A stretch of DNA of 64,000 nucleotides from Apoda limacodes (lineage: Eukaryota > Arthropoda > Insecta > Lepidoptera > Limacodidae), in NCBI GenBank assembly GCA_946406115.1, contig OX291545.1, forward strand, positions 6,014,001 through 6,078,000, given 5' to 3'. Positions 55,641 through 64,000 of this stretch are shown here, piece after piece; the first letter of the stretch is position 1, and each line of letters opens with the position of its first letter. The notes under the pieces were generated by a model that saw nothing but the letters and a program-made list of their open reading frames with translations, searched no databases and was not told the DNA's origin. The translations under genes and the position numbers were made by a program.

Positions 55641-55981
55641 TTTACCCTTCATATTTACATAGATCAGTAGTATGGCTCTTAGGAGTTGTCAGTGTGGTCA
55701 TATATTTACTGTCGGAAGATCTAAATTTCTATAAACAAAAAAACCAAATCCAAAAAAAAGTATTCGTATTTTAAGCACATTAAGGAAGTTGTTAATAAAA
55801 TGACTAATTTAGGTATCTACTTTTTATCCCAGGGAAAAATTACTAATTTATCTGGTATTATATGTAATCAAAATTATACTTCATATGTTACTAAAATTAT
55901 TTGTATGATAAAAAAACTAAGTACAGTAGTAGAAACTGTTACTTTATTATTACTAATAAAAAAAATTATACACAGAAAGTT
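55641..55981. other. Right flank of Polinton A; no gene seen
   Basis: AT-rich DNA in which the polymerase frame fades out. No terminal inverted repeat matching 43200-43600 was recognised. TTTATT at 55943-55948 is a polyadenylation signal for the minus-strand ORF beginning at 56470. Confidence 0.5.
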
Positions 55982-56470
55982 TCATTCTTTTTTATTAGAG
56001 TAAAACTTGCTTTCTTGGACAAATTTTAGCTTTGCTTTTCTGAGAAAAGTTCTTAGTTCCTCCAAATCGGTTGACGACGCTTGAAAGCGTAACGCAACTT
56101 GGGCTTTCTCCAAACGCTCTTTCCACCCAGTAGCAGCAATAACGTCTTTGGTGTTGTAAACTCTCAGCTCGATGAAAGTATCGCCGTCGAGTTCCGCGGT
56201 CCGACGCAGCACACCATCCGCCACTCGCCGGGTCAGAGACGACGTAAGCCCCTGCTGAGCGGCAGCACGAGCAGACCGAGAAGCTTCAAGTTCGTCTTCA
56301 CTGTCCGAAGACAGGAGTCTGTAGCTCGAGGACCGTTTTCGTGATGATTGCGGACAATGAGCGCTCAGCGATGCAGTCACAGTTCCTCGCGCCTTCCCTT
56401 CCACTTTCTTGCGCGGTTTTTTTACTTTTGGCTCTGCCTTAACAGAACTTGCTTCGATCCTGTGTATCAA
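55982..56470 (-). CDS. Possible terminal coding exon of a host-type gene
   Basis: The minus-strand ORF is free of stops and richer in GC than its surroundings. An acceptor-like TTTTTGATACACAG lies at its 5' side (about 56461-56474), so the exon may begin at 56460. The protein is basic at first (KVKKPRKKVEGK), then serine-rich, then charged and helical (LTRRVADGVLRRTAELDGDTF). A stop at 55982 is followed 34 nt later by AATAAA. No domain was recognised. It could also be a TE ORF1 fragment. Confidence 0.5.
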   Translation of the reverse strand: MIHRIEASSVKAEPKVKKPRKKVEGKARGTVTASLSAHCPQSSRKRSSSYRLLSSDSEDELEASRSARAAAQQGLTSSLTRRVADGVLRRTAELDGDTFIELRVYNTKDVIAATGWKERLEKAQVALRFQASSTDLEELRTFLRKAKLKFVQESKFYSNKKE

Positions 56471-56889
56471 AAATATAAGAAGTCAATATTTATTTCCATA
56501 AAGAAATTATGTACTGCACGCACAGTATTCTTAATACTACCAGTAATAAATAGGCCTCAGTATTCTTATTTAAAGTACTAATTTATGTTTAAAAATAAAT
56601 ATTAATGTTATAAAAACAATGGCTTTACTATCCTCTTAAATCATTAGGGTTTGGTTTTTAATTTGAATACAGAGAACTTAATTAGTAATGAAACTATTAG
56701 AAGCGTAAGACAAAATTAATCTCTTACAACACACTTTCAACAATCCGAATCTAGACACTTGATATAAACACTTTTACTAACTACGTCTTTAATCCGAACA
56801 TAATACAAAAAAAAAAACGTGTAAACAATATAGGTTTGTCCAGTCGGTATGTTTTAGTTCATTCATAACTGCATCATAATTAATTGTTT

Positions 56890-57640
56890 TTTTTAACTTT
56901 TGCTGTCAAAGCCTTTTTTTTCCTTTTGTTGATTTGTCATCCAGCTTATGAGTACAGCAGAATGATCAGTCACAGTGCTATTATATACTAAAGTTGCTGA
57001 TGGATACTTTTTTTTCATAAATACGTGGTCTAAACAATTTTTATCCCGGGTCGGTAATGTGTGCGCAGGCAGTAAACCATGTGAGGCAGTCAAGTTACAG
57101 TAATCAGCATAATTTCGGTCCGAGCTACTAGGTTTTACATAAATATTTATGTTACCAACCATGGCTTAGTTTTGATAATTCTGAACAGATTCAAACACTA
57201 AGTCCAAAGAACTTGAGAAAGTATCTTTATTTTTAAAAGAGGGGGCGCGGTACACACAAACAAGAACAAAGTTATTAAAATAAGAGTATTAGCTTCTCCA
57301 AAATTTGGTTCAAGTACCTTTACTTAAATATTATTTTTATAGTATACCACTACTCCACTGTTTTGATTTAAGTTTGAGGTGGTTTTGTAGTAGGAATAAT
57401 TAGGAATGTTTGGTATATTCGAATTTTTGGTTAATCAACATTCCGTCAAAACTAGGATATCGACGTCATGTTTTAACCTCGCTAAAAAGACAGTCAGGCC
57501 GTCGAAGTTACAGTTACAGATTTCCTTTATGAGGTAAATGTAAGTGGGACTCCTCCACTGTACAAGATAAGAAATTCGATACGCATACGTCATCAATATC
57601 CGTAAGCATGTCAATTACACTAGCCATTTTATTTTTTTTA
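56890..57640 (-). pseudogene. LINE endonuclease fragment
   Basis: The minus-strand ORF 57162-56893 has the last endonuclease blocks (NCLDHVFMKKK, STVTDHSAVLI). Upstream frames to about 57640 carry degenerate earlier blocks with several stops. The gap 56471-56890 shows no gene. Confidence 0.7.
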
Positions 57641-57690
57641 AATTAGTACAAACTGTGGAAATGATAGGGTAATATCTGCAAAGAGATTGT

Positions 57691-57731
57691 AAAATATAAA
57701 ATTTACTAATGGTAAGTAAATTTTATATTTT
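57691..57731. repeat. Perfect 17-bp inverted repeat, 7-nt spacer
   Basis: AAAATATAAAATTTACT (57691-57707) is mirrored by 57715-57731 around AATGGTA. AT-rich, between two LINE fragments. Confidence 0.85.
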
Positions 57732-57764
57732 CACATTCACTATACAATTAACTGGTAGGATATT

Positions 57765-57915
57765 TATAAAGCACACGCTTTATGACTTTGAGTAACGCAC
57801 GCTGTGCTCTTTCAACTTCTATCATGTGCGTCTTAGCAGCACCTCGCCAGGAACTTACACAGTAAGTAAGTATTGACTCACATAGTGCCTTGTATACAAA
57901 GTATATATAATAATA
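57765..57915 (-). pseudogene. LINE reverse transcriptase thumb fragment
   Basis: The minus strand encodes VYKALCESILTYCVSSWRGA and then IEVERAQRALLKVIKR, the usual thumb region of a Jockey-type LINE. A related piece is the endonuclease at 56890-57640. Confidence 0.65.
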
Positions 57916-58139
57916 TTTGTAAAAATAGCAATAGCGATCAAAAACAGTTGCGATCAGGTAACAAGGGCTTATCTCACCTTAAAAAACTTCTCTGGTTATT
58001 TGTTAAACTTGTAATGAGTAGTTAAATATACAAACACAATGAAATCTATAACTACAATATTTTTATTAATGACCTGCCCTAAGCATGAAAGTTACAGACC
58101 AATAAGCGATGATGCTGATTGGTACACGGTGTAGCGTAA

Positions 58140-58312
58140 AAATGTGTTACGGCTGTAGGGGCCTACATGTAAATGTAAACCATACGTGTTACGGCTGTAT
58201 GGGCCTGCATGTTAATGTAAACCATACGTGTTACGGCTGTATGGGCCTGCATGTAAATGTAAACCATATGTGTTCCGGCTATATGGGCCTGTATGTAATT
58301 GTAAACCGTCTG
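58140..58312 (+). repeat. 42-bp minisatellite, array 1 (four units)
   Basis: Units start GTGTTACGGCTGTATGGGCC and end GTAAACCATAC. Because 42 is a multiple of three, the frame stays open and repeats CYGCMGLHVNVNHT. The ORFs across it are therefore a consequence of periodicity. The same unit makes array 2 at 59838-60148. Confidence 0.92.
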
Positions 58313-58977
58313 GATGGGGGTGGGTGTGGCGCATAGACGTGTACATGTATATGTCTTTACACATATTTGCATTGATCTTGTGTGTTTGGTGGCCTGGTTC
58401 CTGCGTGATTGATGGTAACAGTTGTACACATGGGAAATTTCTTGTCACTTCTTCTTCCCTTAGGTTTGTTTCCGAAGTTACAGTACGTTAAATGGTGTGC
58501 ATTTGTTGCCGGACTGTCGTGTGGGAGCTGGGCTACTTCATGATATATAACGTCAGTGAGTATGTGTGCACGTTTGTGTGATGGGCCCTCTCGTATTTGG
58601 AACCTCTCTGGCGCTGGGCGGCCGATGGTGGATTGCAGCGGGTTATTAATACTTTATTTATTATATTATTATACTTGTACCTATGTAAGTTTATACATAT
58701 ATGTATATTTTTTCTAGTAGTATCAATTTTTGATACACTGTGTTTTATATATATTTATGTGTGTCCTTGTGTATGTATTAATATATTTATTAAGTAATAT
58801 TATTGTAAAAAATTGATAATTTAGTAAATGCTTTTGACCTTCCAATCTTCTCCTCTTATCTAAATATTTTCAAAAGCAACTACAAATCAGTTTTAAGTTT
58901 AGAGTACATGTGTTCGCCCTGTGATGTTAAATGTAAATTTGTGTGTGTAAATCTCAATATGAATCGAATTTATATTT
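58313..58977. other. Noncoding spacer
   Basis: No gene was recognised. The stretch is T- and G-rich, with TATATGTATA runs near 58690-58780. Confidence 0.5.
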
Positions 58978-59195
58978 TGTTTCTTTACTACACACATTGT
59001 TACTAATACAATCGAAATTTTATTGGAGTTGCTTGAGTGTGTCATGCTCTCTTAAAGTCTCTGCGGTGGTGGCATGTGCGTCGGGTCGTTACGTTCCCTA
59101 AAACATGGTTGAGTGAAGCGATGGCTGATTCATGTGTCATACTTGTGAATGGGTGCCGCTGTGGAGGATGGTCTACTCTTGCAAACTTCTTTTTA
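58978..59195 (+). repeat. Dispersed repeat, copy 2
   Basis: It matches 35940-36180 (copy 1) with the same landmarks, including GGTCGTTACGTTCCCTAAAA. The two copies are in the same orientation, 23 kb apart. Confidence 0.85.
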
Positions 59196-59264
59196 TTCTT
59201 AGAATACGGTCATCGGTGTAGGATTTCAACGGCAACTCCTCAATTATTAAACGAATAATACTTG

Positions 59265-59400
59265 ACGTTTTCAAGTAGCTTTTGTCCTTTTCTAGGACTT
59301 AAAACTATCTGCATGCCAAATTTCATCTTCATCGGTACAGCGGTTTCACAGTGAAAAGGTAACAGACAGATTAACTTTCGCATTTATAACATTTATTATT
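59265..59400 (+). repeat. 3' part of a dispersed lepidopteran-type element
   Basis: The stretch has CTGCATGCCAAATTTCATC, CGGTTTCACAGTG and the closing phrase TTAACTTTCGCATTTATAA, typical of short non-autonomous elements in moths and butterflies. The region 59401-59729 that follows shows no gene. Confidence 0.5.
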
Positions 59401-59729
59401 GTATTAAATTCATGGATATGAATAATTTTAAGTATATGCATATACTTGTATGTATATGACTGTGCAAAAATATAATTATGATGGCGCTAATGCCACTAGT
59501 ACTATTAAATATCGGAATTCTCTTAAATATCTAAATTCCTTCACTCGATTAACGATATTTGACGCTTCACATGGTGCGCCCCCTATCCTACATAAAAACA
59601 ACAAAAAAAATTGACATGTTTGACTTTGTTTTTAGTGGCTTACGAACTTATTTTTTATTACCTAATAAGTGTTTCGGTACATATTGTATACTCATTAGCT
59701 AATTATCAAAGTATTGTATTATTACTTTA

Positions 59730-59838
59730 AAAGGAACTTCTTGCCAGCTCTTTTTGGCAGAAATTAACGATGTTTAAATTGTATTGACGATTTAAAAGTG
59801 TTCTTAGAAACCTACTTGAATAAAGTTTTATTTGATAT
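59730..59838 (+). mobile_element. LINE 3' UTR fragment abutting minisatellite
   Basis: AACTTCTTGCCAGCTC ... TTGACGATTTAAAAGTG ... CTTGAATAAAGTTTTATTTG is a diverged copy of the 3' UTR seen (inverted) at 7700-7845. It ends where the 42-bp array starts. Confidence 0.6.
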
Positions 59839-60148
59839 GTGTTACGGCTGTATGGGCCTACATGTAAATGTAAACCATATGTGTTACGGATGTATGGGCC
59901 TACATGTAAATATAAACCATATGTGTTACGGCTGTGTGGGCCTACATGTAAATGTTAACCATATGTGTTACTGCTGTATGGGCCTACATGTAAATGTAAA
60001 CCATATGTGAATGTGTTACGGTTGTATGGACTTACATGTAAATGTAAACCATATTTGTTACGGCTGTATGGGCTTACATGTAAATGTAAACCATATGTGA
60101 ATGTGTTACGGTTGTATGGACCTATATGTAAATGTAAACCATGCGAAA
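59838..60148 (+). repeat. 42-bp minisatellite, array 2 (seven units)
   Basis: The unit is the same as in array 1. Two units carry an extra GTGAAT (48 bp). The array begins directly after a LINE 3' UTR remnant. Confidence 0.92.
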
Positions 60149-60164
60149 AAAACAAAAGGCAAAG

Positions 60165-60990
60165 ATTATGGAGAAAAGAGAAGAGAAGCGCAGGGTAGTA
60201 AATTAGTAAAAGGAGACAAAGTTAATATAAAAGAGATGGAAAGATTCTGGAAGCCAACGCAGCTACGTTACCCAAAGGGTCGCTGAAGATTTGGATCTTC
60301 AGACGAAAGAACATAACAATCTTACAATATTCACCTTTGGATGTCGAAGCCCTAAAGATTTAGAGAGTCCACTCGTCAAACTAGGAATAACAACACAAGG
60401 AGTTCCATATCCAGAAAAAAAAATTACTTGGTTGGATGAGGATGATGGTTTCTTGTCAGATAGAGGTGATATTCTGATCGGTAACGACTACTATTACTCA
60501 ACTTCTAATGTCAACAAAGAAAATATGTTGAAAGGAAAACTTATATTTGGCTGAATCTGAATTGGGTTCGATACTTTCAGGTAAAATATTCAGCGAACCA
60601 ATAGAGCAAATGTCAGTGTTACCTATTTTCAATCCTCTTGTGATGTACGTTTGATCCCACCTGATTCACCACTGAACGATGGGAACTTGATTTTTCTATG
60701 GAAACTAGAATCAATAGGGATTACCGATTCACTAAGACTAAACAGAGACGAGGAAGTCTTGAGAAACTTCAATGAAACCACGGAATATAGAGACAATAGA
60801 TACTATGTCAGCTGCCCTGGAATGACTATCCAATAAATTTACCATCAAACTTCGGTTTATCATTAGGACGTCTTGTGAATTTACCGAAGAGACTCGATAA
60901 AGGCACTTTGACGACATATGATCAAACAATAAAAGAAAAATTACAAGAAGGAGTTATAGAATTAGTTCCATTAGGAAAACAAACAAACCA
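60165..60990 (+). pseudogene. BEL/Pao protease and reverse transcriptase fragment
   Basis: Blocks include FTFGCRSPKDLESPLVKL, ILIGNDYYYS, LWKLESIGITD and EVLRNFNETTEYRDNRYYVS. Then, in another frame, come NLPSNFGLSLGRLV and a LQEGVIELVP phrase, all typical of the DUF1758-to-RT region of BEL/Pao elements. Stops and frame changes abound. It is not closely related to the element at 17.7 kb. Confidence 0.7.
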
Positions 60991-61085
60991 TTTGTTTTTT
61001 TTTTGATCAGGAGGCATTTTTAGCACCATACATTTCTTTAAATACCAGGTTTAGACCATAACGCGTGTAGTACATTTGAAAAAGA

Positions 61086-61534
61086 TTGAAGATAGTAAAT
61101 TTCTATGAAGATTTAAAAAAGTATGAACAATATTTTGATACTAGTAATTTTGAACTACGTAATAAATATAGCTTGCTGCAACTTAATAAACAAATTCCTG
61201 GTTATTTTAAGGATGATAGGGGAGAGAGGTTATATCACAATTCGTGGGTTTGCGAGCTAAATTGTATTGTATACACTCTGAGTGATCTTTGATTAAGAAA
61301 GCCAAAGGTGCTAAAAAATGTGTTATTAACGAATTAGATGTCAATAAATTTAAAAATGCTACGTTATGTAATGAAAGTTTTAGAGATTCAATGTATATAA
61401 TAAAATCTAAAAATCATAGAGTATATACTCAGAAACTTAATAAACAAGTGTTAAATCCAAGCGATGATAAAAGACACTTGAAAAAAGACAGCTTTTCAAC
61501 TTTACCATGGGGTCATTATTCTACAATGTTTTAA
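61086..61534 (+). pseudogene. Polinton copy C, DNA polymerase B C-terminus
   Basis: The first block (61086-61292) has FYEDLKKYEQYFDTSNFE and PGYFKDDRGE. The second (61289-61534) has IKKAKGAKKCVINELD, YTQKLNKQVLNPSDDKRH and ends WGHYSTMF. These match the copy A polymerase end (PGLFKDELGG, ALSSNDEKRR, WGHCSFF). One stop/frameshift separates the blocks near 61290. No other Polinton gene is nearby. Confidence 0.82.
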
Positions 61535-61639
61535 TTTTTCTTTGTGTTTACTATTTAATTCTTTTAAATCTGTTTTGTATATAAAAAAAAATATAGCTAT
61601 ATGTCGACAAAAAAATCATGTGGTTTAATTTTATTTCCT

Positions 61640-61920
61640 TCAAATGCATAAAACTGTTGGTACGAGTGTTATTTGGGTCATAGTCCACCATGCGTGGCCC
61701 AGTGCGGATTGATGGACCTGACATAAGTCCTAGATTTTTTATTAATACGAATGCAGATTGCCATACGATGCTTTTCTTCACCGATAAGCCGAAGGGGTAA
61801 TGTACTTGAGTATTGTAAAAGACTCTGAGGTAAATTTCGGATTTGGACTCCTGCTCTTTAAATTATAGGAAGACGTCTTAACCACTTGACCATTATGGTA
61901 TGCTTATAGTTTAGGTGCAA
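61640..61920 (-). repeat. tRNA-derived SINE-like element
   Basis: On the minus strand, TGGTCAAGTGGTTAAGACG (61892-61874) is a good A-box and AGTCCAAATCCG lower down could be a B-box. The distal phrase CAGTGCGGATTGATGGAC (plus strand, about 61699) occurs in lepidopteran short interspersed elements. Confidence 0.5.
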
Positions 61921-62560
61921 ATTAATTCAAATTCAATCTAAGTATCTTAGAGTGGTAAGTATCTAGGTATCTTAGTCGCCCCGTATATGCACCCTATTTC
62001 ATTTAGTTTAATAACAAATGAAGATGATTTAGCAGATAGTGCAAACCAAATATTATTTAACTCAGGATTCATAAGATTTGTCTTTAAAACTATTAAAATA
62101 AATAAGGACGTTATTTTTTTTAAATTAATTTAGGTTATATCATAGACTTCGAGTTCTGTAATCTGTGCTATGGACTGCGCAATAAGCTTCCTAGGGCCTT
62201 TTTTTTTTGTAGCTTGCAATTTAGCAAATTTCGCAACTGAACTAATAACAATACTGATTTATTGCGTGTGTCCAGTAGGTAATCTTTATAAAATCACAAA
62301 TGAAACATAATATTATAGTGTTATAACTAATAAATACATGTTTTGTAGTGAAACACTAAAAAAACAAGATTTACAATGTAAATAGTTTGATTAAAAAAAA
62401 ACAATCAAAACTCAGGTACTATTTAAATTGCCTATTGTTTTTCAGATTGCATAGGGGGGGCCACCATGTGATACGTTAAAAATCTTCAATTACTCTGTGA
62501 CGAGATTTAAAGTAACTCCTGAGAAAAATATATACATATAACATATAATATTACACAGCA
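61921..62560. other. No gene recognised; AT-rich spacer
   Basis: AT-rich DNA with several T/A runs; no coding sequence or repeat family identified. Confidence 0.5.
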
Positions 62561-62599
62561 GACGTAGACATACATACATATATATATATATATATAAAT

Positions 62600-62655
62600 A
62601 AAATGCAAATATGTTTTTATGTATTTATATATACATAAATACATATTTGCATTTT
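62600..62655. repeat. 15-bp inverted repeat with AT palindrome
   Basis: AAAATGCAAATATGT (62600-62614) and ACATATTTGCATTTT (62641-62655) are exact reverse complements around a 26-nt, self-palindromic spacer, next to a TA-dinucleotide run (62578-62596). From 62661 to 62970 CA-rich microsatellite DNA follows with no gene. Confidence 0.8.
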
Positions 62656-62970
62656 ACGAACATGTAAATAAATAAATAAATGGGTATTCATATACACATA
62701 CAGACATATATTAATACAAATATATATAAAATAAAACTATATGTAAAAGAACTTATAGGCCTATCTGATTCAATCCTCGTTCGGCCGCCCGATAGCGGCT
62801 CCAAACACGAGCGGGTGCTACACACAAACACGCACATATACATATATGCACACACACATTCAAACAGACGTCACAAACCCGAAAGTGGCCAAGCCCCTAC
62901 ACAACAGCCCGGCAACAAATGCACATCATTTAAACTACCATCACTTCAGAAACTAGCCTAAGGGGAGAAG

Positions 62971-63046
62971 TTTTTTTTTTATATACTACCAACGTTGCAA
63001 ACAAGCATACGGTCCAACTGATGATAAGTGGTAACCGTAACCTATG
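62971..63046 (-). mobile_element. Old LINE 3' tail
   Basis: The poly(T) at 62971-62980 is the element's poly(A) tail on the minus strand. Then CAAACAAGCATACGGTCC and GGTAACCGTAACCTATG resemble the tail at 63548-63640 with many differences. Confidence 0.65.
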
Positions 63047-63207
63047 TTAACAGTAAGAAGTGACAAGAAACTCCCAGATGTACACCTGTTACCAATCAAT
63101 CATGCAGGAACCAAGCCATCAAGTACACGAAATCTATCCAAATATGTATATAAAAACATATACGTACGTACTAGTGCGCCACATCCCCTGAACCTGATTT
63201 ATCGTTT

Positions 63208-63373
63208 TTTTCCTCTTTTTTTTATGGTTTCGTTTTTCTTGTTCCATATTAGCTTTGACCATGTCTAGTCTTCGTTTTTCAACTTTTTCGAGCCAGGAGT
63301 TCACATTTTGAGCATCAGTTTCAACTTTAAAATCCTGGCTAACATTATAAATGTCAAATTTCGGAGCCTGCAT
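63208..63373 (-). CDS. Possible internal exon of a lysine-rich coiled-coil gene
   Basis: On the minus strand a pyrimidine-rich acceptor (TTTTTTTTTGGATTATGCAG) ends at about 63373. The exon encodes APKFDIYNVSQDFKVETDAQ, then WLEKVEKRRLDMVKANMEQE and a run of basic residues. A possible donor (CAG|GTTCAG) is near 63208, but old LINE sequence lies beyond. It does not look like any transposon domain known to me. The gene is not identified. Confidence 0.45.
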
Positions 63374-63527
63374 AATCCAAAAAAAAAAAAAGTTAGTAAA
63401 AGTCAAATTAAATTAGATGCAGCTATAATATAGTTAGATAGTAAAATAATATTTATTTCTTTTAAACAATAAACTCACTTCGTCAAAATTATTTAAAATA
63501 ATCAAATAAAAATTACAATATATACTG

Positions 63528-63840
63528 TTTTTTTTTTTTTTTTTTTTTATACAACTAAGGTGGCAAACAAGCTTACGGTCCGCCTGATGGTAAACGGTCA
63601 CCGTAGCCTATGGACGCTTGCAACACCAGGGGTATCACTCGCGCGTTGCCGACCCTTCAGAAATCCAATAACTTCTTTCTTGAAGAACAGGTAGGCAGGG
63701 AGTTCATTCCACAACTGAAGCGTTTGCGGGAGGAAGTTTCTCTGAAACCTGAAACATTATTGTCGATTTACTTTGTTCCTGCCGAGATAGGGTTCCGTAG
63801 GCAACACAAATTGGGAACCGCAACTATAGGCAATTAAACA
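63528..63840 (-). mobile_element. LINE 3' end with poly(A)
   Basis: A 21-nt T-run (63528-63548) is the tail on the minus strand. Then come the GTGACCG-type 3' UTR and an ORF end (RNFLPQTLQLWNELPAYLFF, FLKGRQRASDTPGVASVH) that matches 8527-8838 closely. It is 5'-truncated near 63840. Nothing is recognised from 63841 to the window end. Confidence 0.8.
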
Positions 63841-64000
63841 TATTCCTTTTATCTCTAAAGTTTTTTCGTAGAAAATCATGTTATGTAGTTGGAGTCAGTT
63901 TTATATTTGCTTTTTTAATTATTTTTTGCCTTTCTGTTTTCCTAAAAAACTATTTTATCTTCTTTCAGGTATCGTCATTCTTTCGAAGTCTTCAACGTGT

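Larger units (their letters stand above)
43400..55700. mobile_element. Polinton/Maverick copy A (adintovirus-like), inactive
   Basis: The copy holds a packaging ATPase, integrase with chromodomain, protease, penton and major capsid protein on the plus strand, and a protein-primed DNA polymerase B on the minus strand. This is the diagnostic gene set of Polintons and of adintovirus-like elements. The boundaries are approximate because no terminal inverted repeats were recognised. A LINE is inserted at 45371-46540. Most long genes have stops or frameshifts, so the copy is a fossil. Confidence 0.93.

Noticed and set aside
43400..55700. Terminal inverted repeats of Polinton A
   Set aside because: The flanks (43200-43600 and 55600-56000) were compared by eye in both orientations and no convincing match was seen.
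58109..58491. Overlapping ORFs with CYGCMGLHVNVNH repeats on both strands
   Set aside because: They arise from a 42-bp minisatellite whose period is a multiple of three; no start context or conservation supports a gene. The same holds for 59798-60286.
61551..61781. Minus-strand 76-codon ORF
   Set aside because: It overlaps the SINE-like element and has no conserved motif.

Overview
The window is AT-rich eukaryotic DNA made almost entirely of transposable elements. It is probably from an insect and most likely a moth or butterfly (Lepidoptera). The pointers are LINE 3' tails with the GTGACCGCTTACCATCAGG / GCTTGTTTGCC signature seen in many lepidopteran genomes, LINEs ending in AAAGTC hexamers, BEL/Pao retroelements, a THAP/P-type transposase and Polinton (Maverick) relics. 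No complete host gene was found. Two stretches (63208-63373 and 55982-56470, both minus) look like single host-type exons.

Layout. 1-4 kb: a LINE tail, a 120-bp tandem array and repeat debris. 4.0-7.3 kb: a decayed P-element-like transposase (minus) with its spliced THAP domain still readable. 7.7-8.9 kb: two LINE 3' ends. 9.05-11.03 kb: an element with about 400-bp terminal inverted repeats and a small three-exon acidic gene. 11.1-14.0 kb: broken BEL/Pao pol pieces around an envelope-like remnant. 15.3-17.35 kb: LINE fragments. 17.5-27.1 kb: a small inverted-repeat element carrying a cysteine-rich pseudogene, split by a young BEL/Pao retrotransposon (1,524-bp LTRs differing at two sites, target duplication ACTCT). 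27.1-36.97 kb: a near full-length but dead LINE and further LINE pieces.

The core of the window is three Polinton relics. Copy B (37.2-42.3 kb, minus) keeps capsid-region genes and carries an exact 1,522-bp tandem duplication. Copy A (about 43.6-55.6 kb) has nearly the full set. On the plus strand: packaging ATPase, a conserved unknown, a second conserved unknown cut by a LINE, integrase with chromodomain, a phospholipase-A2/core protein, an adenain-like protease, penton, a small ORF, major capsid protein and a conserved 170-aa ORF. On the minus strand, facing them: protein-primed DNA polymerase B and two unrecognised ORFs. Copy C (61.09-61.53 kb, plus) is only a polymerase C-terminus. Most long genes in copy A have one to three stops or frameshifts, while three short ones are intact.

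55.98-64 kb: a possible host exon, LINE pieces, two arrays of one 42-bp minisatellite, a BEL/Pao fragment, polymerase copy C, a tRNA-like SINE and two LINE tails.

The Polinton A genes would together make a double-jelly-roll virion (major capsid, penton, protease, core/lipase, packaging ATPase), replicate its DNA (polymerase B) and integrate it (integrase). Here they are fossils. Across several elements there are short perfect inverted repeats with 6-7-nt spacers. In one case a second copy of the same LINE shows that the palindrome is a new templated insertion.
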